In this document: in pieces, positions 31,276 through 39,384 of the stretch
Layout: each line of letters begins with the position of its first letter
Numbering within the stretch: the stretch's first letter is position 1
Source: Schwartzia sp. (in: firmicutes)
GTDB lineage: Bacteria > Bacillota > Negativicutes > Selenomonadales > Selenomonadaceae
DNA: 52,267 bases
Reading direction: 5' to 3'
Assembly (NCBI GenBank): GCA_017480545.1
Contig: JAFVAI010000030.1
Span: forward strand, 1-52,267
Translations under genes and position numbers: made by a program
The notes under the pieces: generated by a model
Told to the model about the DNA's origin: nothing
The model's input: only the letters and a program-made list of their open reading frames with translations
Databases searched by the model: none

Positions 31276-32295
31276 ATGGCGAAGAAACTGGAAAACTTGG
31301 ACATCACCAGTGTGGATTTTGTGCCGAAGGGCGCAAATCCCAAAGCCGACATTCTCGTGACCAAGAATAACAAAACCGACGGAGTTTTGGAGAAGTTGGC
31401 AAAAGCGCTTGCCAGCGTTTTCGGTGAAAAAACCGAAGACGTAGAAAAAGAAGCGGCTACTTTCTCGGAGGTCATCACCGAGCATCAGGTATATCTCATT
31501 CTCGACGAGGTTCGGGCGGCGAGTTGCGCTCTGACGTGCAGCTTTGAATCCATCCTGTCGGACGAGGAAGTAGTTGATAAGGCATCTACGCTGAATCAGA
31601 GCCTTGCCGAGTTTAACGCGGCGATGCAGGAGTACATTCAGAAATGGGCTTCGGGGCAGCTCGTGGGCATCGCGAAAACGGAAGGCGAGGCAGAGAAAGC
31701 GGATGCAGAACCTGTTGAGCAAAAGGAGGAAACTGATGTGAACATCGACAAGAGTAAACTCACGGCGGAGGAATTGGAGTTCCTCGCCAAAATCGAGGAA
31801 AAGGCTGGCATTGTTGCCGCAACGCAGGACGACGTTGCGCCCGCGTCGGAAGTTGCGCCGGAGACTGACGACGTTGCCAAGAGCGACACGAACGACGTGC
31901 TGACTCGTTTTGACGGCATTATGAAAGCCCTCGACGCCACCGTTGCCAAAATCGAGGACGACAAGCTGGCGGCGGTTGCGAAGAAGTACGGCGTGCTCGG
32001 TATGAAAGAGGAAGAGCTGGTTCCGTTCTTCAAGGAGCTGAAGAAGGACCCGAAGATGTACGACAGCATTATCCAGCGTTTCGATGCGGCGGTGGCGGCT
32101 GTTGAGGCTTCCGGCGTGTTTGACGAAATCGGCAAGCGAGGCGCGGAGAGTGTTGAAGGCTGCGCGGTCGTCAAGATTGCGAAGTTCGCCGACGAGATTC
32201 AGAAGCAGAATCCTGGCATGGGTCGCGTCAAGGCCGAGCAGACGGCTTGGGAGCAGCATCCTGAGCTGGTCGCTGAATATGAAGCACAGGCATAA
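31276..32295 (+). CDS. Capsid scaffold-like protein (XkdF C-terminal family)
   Basis: A 339-residue, acidic, alanine/glutamate-rich coiled-coil protein beginning ENLDITSVDFVPKGANPKA, the usual N-terminus of scaffold parts linked to XkdF proteases. It is followed by decoration and capsid genes. Likely guides prohead assembly and is processed by the protease. Confidence 0.75.
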   Translation: MAKKLENLDITSVDFVPKGANPKADILVTKNNKTDGVLEKLAKALASVFGEKTEDVEKEAATFSEVITEHQVYLILDEVRAASCALTCSFESILSDEEVVDKASTLNQSLAEFNAAMQEYIQKWASGQLVGIAKTEGEAEKADAEPVEQKEETDVNIDKSKLTAEELEFLAKIEEKAGIVAATQDDVAPASEVAPETDDVAKSDTNDVLTRFDGIMKALDATVAKIEDDKLAAVAKKYGVLGMKEEELVPFFKELKKDPKMYDSIIQRFDAAVAAVEASGVFDEIGKRGAESVEGCAVVKIAKFADEIQKQNPGMGRVKAEQTAWEQHPELVAEYEAQA

Positions 32296-32307
32296 GGAGG
32301 AAACGTC

Positions 32308-32697
32308 ATGTATAACGGAACTATTATCAATCCCAGCCCCACGATCATTGCAGCCGCTGGCGCGGCTATCACGGCGGGGCCGTTCACGGCGGTGGCTTTC
32401 GATGCGGCTGGCAAGTTTGTGACCGCGACGAAGAACTCCGTTCCGGTCGGCATTCTTGTTGCCGAGGAGGAAAAGGACATCGCCATCGGCGATGAGATCA
32501 CGGCGCAGGTCAAGGAGATGAGCGTGTGGAAAACCGGGGCGGCTGTTGCCGCTGGCGATCTGCTCGCCTCTGACGATGCTGGGCTGGCAATCAAAGCCAC
32601 GGAAGGTCTCTTTATCCTTGCGGTTGCGCTCGAAGCTGCCGATGCCGCTGGACAGGTTATCAAGGTCCAGATCACTAAGTCTGGCTACGCGAAGTAA
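32308..32697 (+). CDS. Head decoration/stabilising protein (DUF2190-like)
   Basis: A 129-residue, alanine-rich beta protein (FTAVAFDAAGKFVTATKNSVPVGIL, ATEGLFILAVALEAADAAGQ) resembling the lambda gpD / DUF2190-like capsid decoration family. Next to the major capsid gene, as usual. AAGGAGG precedes the ATG. Confidence 0.8.
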   Translation: MYNGTIINPSPTIIAAAGAAITAGPFTAVAFDAAGKFVTATKNSVPVGILVAEEEKDIAIGDEITAQVKEMSVWKTGAAVAAGDLLASDDAGLAIKATEGLFILAVALEAADAAGQVIKVQITKSGYAK

Positions 32698-32711
32698 TGG
32701 AGGGAAAAACA

Positions 32712-33728
32712 ATGGACAACAACGAAATCATGTATCGCATTGCAAAAAAGTGGAAGCCCAATCAGTATCTGAGCAATATGAGCATGGCGTATTTTTACGA
32801 GGGCGAATATGCCGCCCGCCGCCTGTTCCCGCTCTGCCCGGTGCAGCTTTCTTCGGGCTTCTTCTACACCTTCAGCAAGGCTGACCTTGCCCGCGACAAC
32901 GTGCAGCGCAAGCCGCTCTATGGCAAGGTTGCTCCGGCGGTCATGGGCGAGTCCGACCAGTCCTACCACTGCAAAGTGGATCAGGTCATCGCCGGTATCG
33001 ACCAGATTGCGACCTTGAATTTCACTCGCTCCGGCGCTCCCGGCGCTGCCGATCCGCGCCGCGCTCGCGTGCGTTTCATCTCCGAGCAGATGAACATTCA
33101 TCAGGACATCCAGTTCGCCAAAAACTTCTTCCACTCCGGCGTGTGGGCGGATGAATGGACTGGCGATGTCACCGAGGACAAGGCAAACAAGAAGTTTGTC
33201 AAGTTTACGGACGGCAACAGCAACCCGATTGAGCTTTTCGATGAGCTGATTACCCGCATCAAGCGCAACGGTCGCCGCACTCCGAACAAGTTGGCTCTCG
33301 GCGTTGATACGTTCATCGGTTTGAAGCATAACCCGTTCGTGATGGAGCGCATCAAGTACACTGGCACCAGCGCGAATCCGGCTGTGGTCAACGAGCAGGT
33401 TCTGGCGCAGCTTTTCGGCTTGCAGGAAGTTGTCGTTCTCGACAGCACTTACAACGCCGCTTCGCTCGATGCTCCTGCCGATATGCAGTTTATCTGCGAC
33501 AGCAAGGGCGCTCTGCTTTGCTACGCTACGGATAATCCGCAGATTGACGAGCCGTCCGCTGGCTACATCTTCACTTGGGATATGCTCGGTAACGGTCAGT
33601 ACATGAGCACGACTCAGTATTCCGCTGATGACGCGACGCATACGGACTATATCGAGGGCCTGATGAGCTACGATATGCACAAGTGCGCCGACGATCTCGC
33701 CGTGTACCTCGCGAACTGCGTTGACTAA
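32712..33728 (+). CDS. Major capsid protein
   Basis: A 338-residue protein. Its place between decoration and connector genes, length, and segments such as LFDELITRIKRNGRRTPNKLALGVDTFIGLK and RFISEQMNIHQDIQF fit the HK97-fold / Mu T-like major capsid family. The ATG at 32712 is chosen because GGAGG is 9-10 bases upstream. Confidence 0.85.
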   Translation: MDNNEIMYRIAKKWKPNQYLSNMSMAYFYEGEYAARRLFPLCPVQLSSGFFYTFSKADLARDNVQRKPLYGKVAPAVMGESDQSYHCKVDQVIAGIDQIATLNFTRSGAPGAADPRRARVRFISEQMNIHQDIQFAKNFFHSGVWADEWTGDVTEDKANKKFVKFTDGNSNPIELFDELITRIKRNGRRTPNKLALGVDTFIGLKHNPFVMERIKYTGTSANPAVVNEQVLAQLFGLQEVVVLDSTYNAASLDAPADMQFICDSKGALLCYATDNPQIDEPSAGYIFTWDMLGNGQYMSTTQYSADDATHTDYIEGLMSYDMHKCADDLAVYLANCVD

Positions 33729-33742
33729 GGAGTGAGACCGCG

Positions 33743-34021
33743 ATGGTAGTGTATATTGCAAAAAAGCCCTGCCGTTTCGGTGGACAGATTTATCGTATCG
33801 ACGACAAGATTCCCGCAGACAAAATCCAAGAGCGCAGGATCGGTAGTCTTGTGCGAATGGGTGTAATTGTTCAGGGAGGCGAAGTGGAAGGGGTGGCTTC
33901 TCAGCCTACCCCGCCCACTCCTGTTCTCGAAACGGAACAAGTAAATGAGGCGGATACGGTTGCTGCCAAGCAGGAACCGGAGAAAAAGACCGCCGCAAAG
34001 AAGACAAGCTCTAAAAAGTAG
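33743..34021 (+). CDS. Hypothetical small head protein
   Basis: A 92-residue protein with a beta start (VYIAKKPCRFGGQIYRIDDKIPADKI) and a Lys-rich, Pro/Thr-rich C-terminal tail, typical of small connector-region genes after the capsid gene. Confidence 0.65.
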   Translation: MVVYIAKKPCRFGGQIYRIDDKIPADKIQERRIGSLVRMGVIVQGGEVEGVASQPTPPTPVLETEQVNEADTVAAKQEPEKKTAAKKTSSKK

Positions 34022-34031
34022 GTGAGCCGCT

Positions 34032-34469
34032 ATGAGTGAACTCAAATACACATACGACGGCACGAAGATTGGCGAAAAAGGCAAAGACCGCATGAGGTTT
34101 GAGCTTGGCGATGTCATGGTAGCTGACGGCCCTCGAAACGCTTATCTTTCCGACGAGGAAATCGAAGCTATGATTGAAGCGCACAGCCCTTCGTGGTTGC
34201 GAGCCAAGGTTGCTCTTGTGGAAAGCGTGCTGCGCCGATTTTCGTACGAAGTAGACACAAAATCTGGTTCGTTGCAGCTTTGGATGTCCCAGCGCTACAA
34301 AGCGTGGGAAGCCATGTATAACAAGCTGAAAGCGGAAGCAGATGGCGCTTCGTCCATGCCGAACGACTATGGTGTTTTGGGTGCATCGAGGCCACCGTAT
34401 TTTTACGAAGGTATGCACGACAACCACGGGCTGATTGGAGGGAGACGCCATGTACCTCCGCCCCGGTAA
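34032..34469 (+). CDS. Putative head-tail connector protein
   Basis: A 145-residue protein with YLSDEEIEAMIEAHSPSWLRAKVALVESVLRRFS, reminiscent of phage gp6-like head-tail connectors. It overlaps the next gene by 20 bp. Confidence 0.65.
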   Translation: MSELKYTYDGTKIGEKGKDRMRFELGDVMVADGPRNAYLSDEEIEAMIEAHSPSWLRAKVALVESVLRRFSYEVDTKSGSLQLWMSQRYKAWEAMYNKLKAEADGASSMPNDYGVLGASRPPYFYEGMHDNHGLIGGRRHVPPPR

Positions 34470-34821
34470 TCTCTTGCGAGATTTTGTAGTCGAGAAGCAA
34501 TATATCGGCACAACTGATATGGGGAGGACAACGAGGTATTTCCTTCCTACTGGTAAAGTGCTGACGGGTGTTCTCACCGAGGCCAACTATAACGTTCGTT
34601 TTTTGTGGCAGCAGCGGCAACACCCTGTCACGCACACAATCGTCCAAAACGGCACACGGCTTATCGCTGATGTTGGTGACAGGCTTACGTTGGGGTCGAG
34701 AGTATTCTACGTTCAAGGGCGTGATGACATTTCCGACTTGGGAATCAGCACGCTTTTTTACGTGGAAGAAAGGGATGATTACAGTGACACCAGAGCAGGG
34801 AGCGGCTCATATTCAGGCTGA
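34450..34821 (+). CDS. Putative head closure protein
   Basis: A 123-residue beta-rich protein (YLRPGNLLRDFVVEKQYIG) fitting the head closure / gp9-11-like position between connector and tail completion genes. ATG at 34450, GGAGG upstream. Confidence 0.6.
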   Translation: MYLRPGNLLRDFVVEKQYIGTTDMGRTTRYFLPTGKVLTGVLTEANYNVRFLWQQRQHPVTHTIVQNGTRLIADVGDRLTLGSRVFYVQGRDDISDLGISTLFYVEERDDYSDTRAGSGSYSG

Positions 34822-35194
34822 AGTGGATGAGATTGTAAGTCAACTCAATCACGAGGCTCGTTCACGAGCAACGCGGGCTGTAAATGTTCTTCAAAACAAA
34901 GCCTTCGAGGTCTTGGGAAAAGACGGTCACGGGCGACAGTACGGCCCCCACAGAGCGTCAGCCCCCGGCGAACCGCCCGCGCCTGACAGCGGCAATTTGA
35001 GACGAAACTGGCGGAAGCAAGTGCTTGGGGAGGAACATCCCAAGGGCGTTCGGATCACATGCCGCATAAAAAGCGATATGCCCTATTCCGAGTATCTGGA
35101 AAAAGGTCACGGACGCACTGCGCCGCGCCCGTACAAAGAACGCATTCGCAGCAGCGCACGACCTGAAATTGACATAATTTACAGCAATTTATGA
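34775..35194 (+). CDS. HK97 gp10-like tail completion protein
   Basis: A 139-residue protein with SAPGEPPAPDSGNLRRNWR and SDMPYSEYLEKGHGRTAPRPY, the two stretches that define HK97 gp10-like tail completion proteins. Start could be the GTG at 34784 instead. Overlaps the head closure gene. Confidence 0.85.
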   Translation: MITVTPEQGAAHIQAEVDEIVSQLNHEARSRATRAVNVLQNKAFEVLGKDGHGRQYGPHRASAPGEPPAPDSGNLRRNWRKQVLGEEHPKGVRITCRIKSDMPYSEYLEKGHGRTAPRPYKERIRSSARPEIDIIYSNL

Positions 35195-35205
35195 GGAGGG
35201 ATTAG

Positions 35206-35550
35206 ATGTCGGTAATTCAACATCGAGACGAAGTATGCTTCGATAGGGAACAAGTACACGTTCGAGATTTCATACGAGCGCAATACCACACGTGGCCTGA
35301 ACCGCGAAACGGTTTAATCGTGAGCATTACGGATACTGTCTTGACCGCCATATTCCTTCCTGCTATTCACCAATCCGTCTGTTATTTCCGCGTGAAAGCG
35401 CAAGAAGTAGAGGACGGAAAATGGAAATTGCGGTATATCAGTTTCGACGATGCTTGGAACTCGGTAGTAGGTGGTGATGACTTTGCAGACGAATACAATC
35501 CTGCTTCAGCAGAAGATGGCGCTGATACGGTGTCGGCTGCTCACGAATAA
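35206..35550 (+). CDS. Hypothetical phage protein
   Basis: A 114-residue beta-rich protein, overlapping the next by 74 bp. The pattern (YFRVKAQEVEDGKWKLRYISFDDAW) is unassigned. AGGAGGGATTAG precedes the ATG. Confidence 0.6.
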   Translation: MSVIQHRDEVCFDREQVHVRDFIRAQYHTWPEPRNGLIVSITDTVLTAIFLPAIHQSVCYFRVKAQEVEDGKWKLRYISFDDAWNSVVGGDDFADEYNPASAEDGADTVSAAHE

Positions 35551-36379
35551 CCAAATAGTGATTCGCCTTGCGGTGTACGCTGAAAAGCCCGCTATTTTTT
35601 TCCAAAGTGTTCCCGATGACAAATCAAAAGCGTGGTCAAGCGTAGCGCAGTATCCTCGCATCGTGTTGTCGATGGAGATGTTTGCCAATGCCGAACGTAA
35701 CGCAATGGGCGCTTTGACAGTGGACGTGATCTGTACGGAAGCTGGTGTTCTACCGGAAGAAATCGAACCGTTTGTGAAAGAAGCGTTGGAGGGCGTGATT
35801 TTTACGCCTCGCGGCGCGGATTCGTTTTCACCCAAGTGGAAAAACACCCAGATATTCCGTGAGAAAAGCGTCGTCGATAAGTCATTCAACATCGGCATGA
35901 CGCTCAATTTCGACATCTACGAGTTTCCGCTTCTTGAAACCGGTGATCCTGACCCGATAGCGGCAATCAATCGGTTTGCCGAGGAATGGGACAAGGAATT
36001 AATGGTCGTAGGCGAAACTGATTTGCCCGAAATATACGAACCGACACGAAAAAATCCTGTGGCTTATTTTCGCCGCTTGAACGAAACCGTTGATCTGCAA
36101 ACCAATACCGTTGTTTGGATTAACAGCGATTTGGCGGTGCATTTGTTCGCGCCGACCTTGCGCGATCGCGCAGAATGGCTGGAACAATTCGCACAGTCTC
36201 TTGCACTGGATGGGGAAGTTACCATGCTGGATGGTTCGCCGATGTTCGTGAAAAGCATTAAGGGCAACGCCAAATCTGACGAGGTTACAGGACAGTTGAC
36301 GGTTAGTGTTCGGTATGGACTGCTCCGCAAACCGGAGTATGCGCACACAATGACGAAAGCAAATTGGAATGGAGGTTGA
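35477..36379 (+). CDS. Putative tail terminator/completion protein
   Basis: A 300-residue protein preceding the sheath gene. GALTVDVICTEAGVLPEEIEPFVKEALEGV and TLNFDIYEFP suggest an alpha/beta structure; the position fits tail terminator or completion roles but no family is certain. It overlaps the preceding gene. Confidence 0.55.
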   Translation: MTLQTNTILLQQKMALIRCRLLTNNQIVIRLAVYAEKPAIFFQSVPDDKSKAWSSVAQYPRIVLSMEMFANAERNAMGALTVDVICTEAGVLPEEIEPFVKEALEGVIFTPRGADSFSPKWKNTQIFREKSVVDKSFNIGMTLNFDIYEFPLLETGDPDPIAAINRFAEEWDKELMVVGETDLPEIYEPTRKNPVAYFRRLNETVDLQTNTVVWINSDLAVHLFAPTLRDRAEWLEQFAQSLALDGEVTMLDGSPMFVKSIKGNAKSDEVTGQLTVSVRYGLLRKPEYAHTMTKANWNGG

Positions 36380-36383
36380 GCAA

Positions 36384-36674
36384 ATGGCAAATGCGAGCAA
36401 GGCCAAAAACGCGGCAGGAACGGTCGAAAAAACCGCTGTGGATACGAAGACACCAGCAGCGGCAGGAAAGACCGTCAAAGACGATCCTGCGACGAAATAC
36501 ACCGTGCAGGAATTTATTGACGCGGCGGATACGCTTTTCGCCGACGTAGACAAGAGCAAACGTCCGAGCCGTTATATCATCATGGCGGCGTTCCGCTTCA
36601 ATAAAAAGACCGAAGCGACGAAAGAGGAAGGGCGGCAGCTCATCAAGGCTTTTATGGAACGGAAGGTGAATTAA
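36384..36674 (+). CDS. Hypothetical small protein before sheath
   Basis: A 96-residue protein with an Ala/Thr/Lys-rich disordered N-terminus and a helical second half (VQEFIDAADTLFADVDKS). GGAGG upstream. It ends one base before the sheath start codon; unassigned. Confidence 0.6.
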   Translation: MANASKAKNAAGTVEKTAVDTKTPAAAGKTVKDDPATKYTVQEFIDAADTLFADVDKSKRPSRYIIMAAFRFNKKTEATKEEGRQLIKAFMERKVN

Positions 36675-36675
36675 G

Positions 36676-38202
36676 ATGTCTGGGACTTTTACTATCGGCG
36701 AGAAGAAAATCCGTCCGGGTACGTATTTCCGCCGTGAGAACAGTGGCGGGCCTGATGTTGCCGGTGCTATCAATGGCTACGCGGCAGCGGTGTTTCAGTC
36801 GGATTGGGGGCCGTTGAACCAGCTTTTTGACATGGACGTGAGTATGCAGAATGACATCTCGGACTATTACGGGACGGACGAGCACACGCGCATCATCAAA
36901 GAGGCTTTTACTGGCGGTGCAACGACGGTGCGGGCAATCCGGTGTGGCGATGACGATGGTGAGCCGATGACCGTTACGCTGGAAATGGCGGAATCGCCCA
37001 CGGTTGAAGCCGGTGCGGGCGAAGGAGCTGCCTCCGGCGACGGTGCAGACCTTGACGCGCCGGACAGCGGAAGCTCCACCCCCGCAGCTTCGACGACGAA
37101 CGATGCCGTAAACGGTGTAGTTATTACGGCGGCTTATCCCGGCACACGTCCTTTCGCGGTCAGCGTTCGCACGAACCTGATTACGGACCAGCGCGAGTGC
37201 GTCATCTACGACGGCACGGTGATTTTTGAGAAGGTTTCCTTTGAGGCCGGAAATAACGAAGCTGCAAACCTTGTGGCTGCGATGAGCGCGTCCAAAAACT
37301 TCATCGCAAAAATTTCCGGTACGGCAACGGGCAAGCTGAAAACTGTCACGCAGGTTCCGATGGAAGGCGGCAAGAATCCGACCGTTACGACAGCTTCTTA
37401 TGACCGTGCTTTCAACGCGTTGGAGCGCGTAAAGTGGAACTGCCTCATCGTGGACACGGACGACGCGGCTGTGCATCTCTTGGTGCAGAGCTTCATTCAG
37501 CAGAGCTACGAGCAGGGTCATTTTGGTATTGGCTGTATCGCTGGTCTGCCGACGCAGGATTTCGACGAAAGGACGACGCTCGCAGCTTTGTTCAACGACG
37601 AAAAGATGGCTTACATCGTCAACGGCGGTTGGCTTGCAAGCGACGGCACTGAGTACAAGGGCTATATCGCGGCGGCTCGGATCGGCGGTATGATTGCTTC
37701 TTTCGAGACGAATTCCTCGCTGACGCACACCGTCATCAAGGGAGCCGTGAAGCTGCTTGAACCGCTGACGAACGGCGAAATGATTAAGGCAGAGAAGAAA
37801 GGCTGCATTTGCCTGTCGCTGAACGATGACGACCAAGTGTGGCTCGACAACGCCATCAACACTCTCGTAACCCCCGACGTGGATCAGGACGAAGGCTGGA
37901 AAAAGCTCCGTCGGACGAAGTGCCGCTTCGAGCTGATGGACCGCGTGAACACCACGACGGACAAGCTCGTTGGCAAGGTCAACAACGACACGGACGGGCG
38001 GCAGACGGTCATGGCGGCAGCGCAGAAAGTGCTGAACACGATGACTGGCGAGAAGAAAATCATGGATAACAGCTATATCTATGAAGACCCGGCTAATCCG
38101 GCTGAGGGCGATAACGCTTGGTACAAACTGGCGATTGATGATATCGACAGCCAAGAGCACATCTACCTCACCTATCAGTTCCGCTTTTCGCCGAACAGCT
38201 AA
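36676..38202 (+). CDS. Contractile tail sheath protein (XkdK-like)
   Basis: A 508-residue protein. The N-terminus FTIGEKKIRPGTYFRRENSG, the segment AAVFQSDWGPLNQL, and the C-terminal region with LTYQFRFSPNS fit phage tail sheath. It contains an unusual Gly/Ala/Ser/Asp-rich insertion at about residues 110-145. The sheath contracts to drive the tube through the envelope. Confidence 0.92.
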   Translation: MSGTFTIGEKKIRPGTYFRRENSGGPDVAGAINGYAAAVFQSDWGPLNQLFDMDVSMQNDISDYYGTDEHTRIIKEAFTGGATTVRAIRCGDDDGEPMTVTLEMAESPTVEAGAGEGAASGDGADLDAPDSGSSTPAASTTNDAVNGVVITAAYPGTRPFAVSVRTNLITDQRECVIYDGTVIFEKVSFEAGNNEAANLVAAMSASKNFIAKISGTATGKLKTVTQVPMEGGKNPTVTTASYDRAFNALERVKWNCLIVDTDDAAVHLLVQSFIQQSYEQGHFGIGCIAGLPTQDFDERTTLAALFNDEKMAYIVNGGWLASDGTEYKGYIAAARIGGMIASFETNSSLTHTVIKGAVKLLEPLTNGEMIKAEKKGCICLSLNDDDQVWLDNAINTLVTPDVDQDEGWKKLRRTKCRFELMDRVNTTTDKLVGKVNNDTDGRQTVMAAAQKVLNTMTGEKKIMDNSYIYEDPANPAEGDNAWYKLAIDDIDSQEHIYLTYQFRFSPNS

Positions 38203-38218
38203 AGGAGGGGAATGAGCT

Positions 38219-38686
38219 ATGTATAATCAGAGAGGCGCGGCAGATGTTCGCCGCGTTTTCAGTGGCAAGGACGGTATGCTTTTCGACGAGGAAGGCACGC
38301 TGCTTGCGCAGGTTGAGCAATATCAGGTGCAGGTAAGTTTTACAAACGCAGATTACCAGCCACTCGGCGACCCGCAGCAGCATGAGCATCTGACGAGCTA
38401 CAAGGTAACGCTGACGGCTACGAATACGGTCATCGAGGACACAAAGTTTATTCAAGGCGTGTTTGCGGTCATGCAGTCCGGCCAACCGGCTGACGCCGAG
38501 TGGACGTTCCAAGGCGTTCTCAAAGGCAGGAACGGCAGCGAGGAGCGCATGATCTTCCGTGATTGCGTACCGAGCGGAAACGTCGATTTGCAGAACCTTG
38601 AAACGGGAAGCCTTGTGAAGCGACAGTGGAGCATGGTGGTCAACCGTCCGCCTGAACTCCAGAATTTGCTGACGGCGAACGACTGA
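38219..38686 (+). CDS. Tail tube protein (XkdM-like)
   Basis: A 155-residue protein: YTNQ-like start, YQVQVSFTNADYQPLGD, ALSGK-like end. The size and position directly after sheath fit the XkdM tube protein family. Confidence 0.88.
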   Translation: MYNQRGAADVRRVFSGKDGMLFDEEGTLLAQVEQYQVQVSFTNADYQPLGDPQQHEHLTSYKVTLTATNTVIEDTKFIQGVFAVMQSGQPADAEWTFQGVLKGRNGSEERMIFRDCVPSGNVDLQNLETGSLVKRQWSMVVNRPPELQNLLTAND

Positions 38687-38703
38687 TATAGGAGGTCAGA
38701 AAC

Positions 38704-39210
38704 GTGGAAGACACTGAAAAGAAACTCGCATTGGACCAAATGAGCGACGACATGGTTGAGGAGTACGAGGGCGACTTAATGAGCGCCCTCCTCCGTGCTT
38801 CGAGCTACAAGCAGGATGAGAGCGAGCAGCGGCGGATCAAGATTCAGAGAAACGGCGTCGTACTGCTGACATTCATTATCCGGCCTTTGGACGATGAGGA
38901 GTTCAAGACGTGCCGCGATAAGAACCTGAAAGAAAAAGCAGGAAAGTTTGGTGTACGCACGGAGAAGCTGGACCGCAAGCGTTTTCTCAACCAAGCAATC
39001 TACACGGCGACAGTGCCGGACGAAAAGACTGGCGTGAAACTATGGGATTACAACAAAGCGGAGCTGTGGCCTAAATTGAGCGTTGCTTCCGGTGTGGACG
39101 CGGTTGGCGCAATCCTGAAACCCGGCGAAAAGGAATCTATCTATGACATCATAGAGCAGATTTCCGGCTACACGGATGACGAAAAAATCACGGATGACAT
39201 AAAAAACTAA
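38704..39210 (+). CDS. Tail assembly chaperone, XkdN-like (short product)
   Basis: A 168-residue acidic helical protein from a GTG with TTGGAGGT-like upstream. IRPLDDEEFKTCRDKNLKEK and KRFLNQAIYTATVPDEKTG match the XkdN-like tail chaperone group. The stop at 39208-39210 directly follows a perfect slippery heptamer, so a longer fused product is expected. Confidence 0.88.
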   Translation: MEDTEKKLALDQMSDDMVEEYEGDLMSALLRASSYKQDESEQRRIKIQRNGVVLLTFIIRPLDDEEFKTCRDKNLKEKAGKFGVRTEKLDRKRFLNQAIYTATVPDEKTGVKLWDYNKAELWPKLSVASGVDAVGAILKPGEKESIYDIIEQISGYTDDEKITDDIKN

Positions 39211-39273
39211 TCAAGCGCGGCGGGAAGTTGTATCGTCTCCACATAATGCTGTGGAAACTGCATATCCCGCCGC
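39201..39273 (+). promoter_or_regulatory. Programmed -1 frameshift signal
   Basis: The slippery heptamer A AAA AAC (39201-39207) is in the correct reading phase and ends one codon before the stop. Nine bases later a GC-rich stem starts: GCGGCGGGA (39217-39225) pairs perfectly with TCCCGCCGC (39265-39273). Inside the loop, CCACA and TGTGG form a second small stem. This is the standard layout of a -1 frameshift with a stimulatory RNA structure. Confidence 0.85.
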
Positions 39274-39368
39274 ACGTTTTCGCGAAACTTTCCAAGATGG
39301 AACAAGCCTTTATTTGGGCGAGCATCAACGCGGAAATGGAAATTCGCAAAGAATCAGAAAACCGATAG
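39207..39368 (+). CDS. Tail assembly chaperone frameshift extension
   Basis: The -1 frame opens with LIKRGGKLYRLHIMLWKLH and continues with IPPHVFAKLSKMEQAFIWAS, ending in a TAG at 39366-39368. It has no own start site or ribosome binding site. The fusion protein would have 168 plus 53 residues, as in the G/GT-type chaperones of other tailed phages. The C-terminal pattern HVFAKLSKMEQAFIWASI looks like a genuine conserved helix. Confidence 0.8.
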   Translation, partial: LIKRGGKLYRLHIMLWKLHIPPHVFAKLSKMEQAFIWASINAEMEIRKESENR

Positions 39369-39384
39369 GAAGGAGGTAGGCGCT

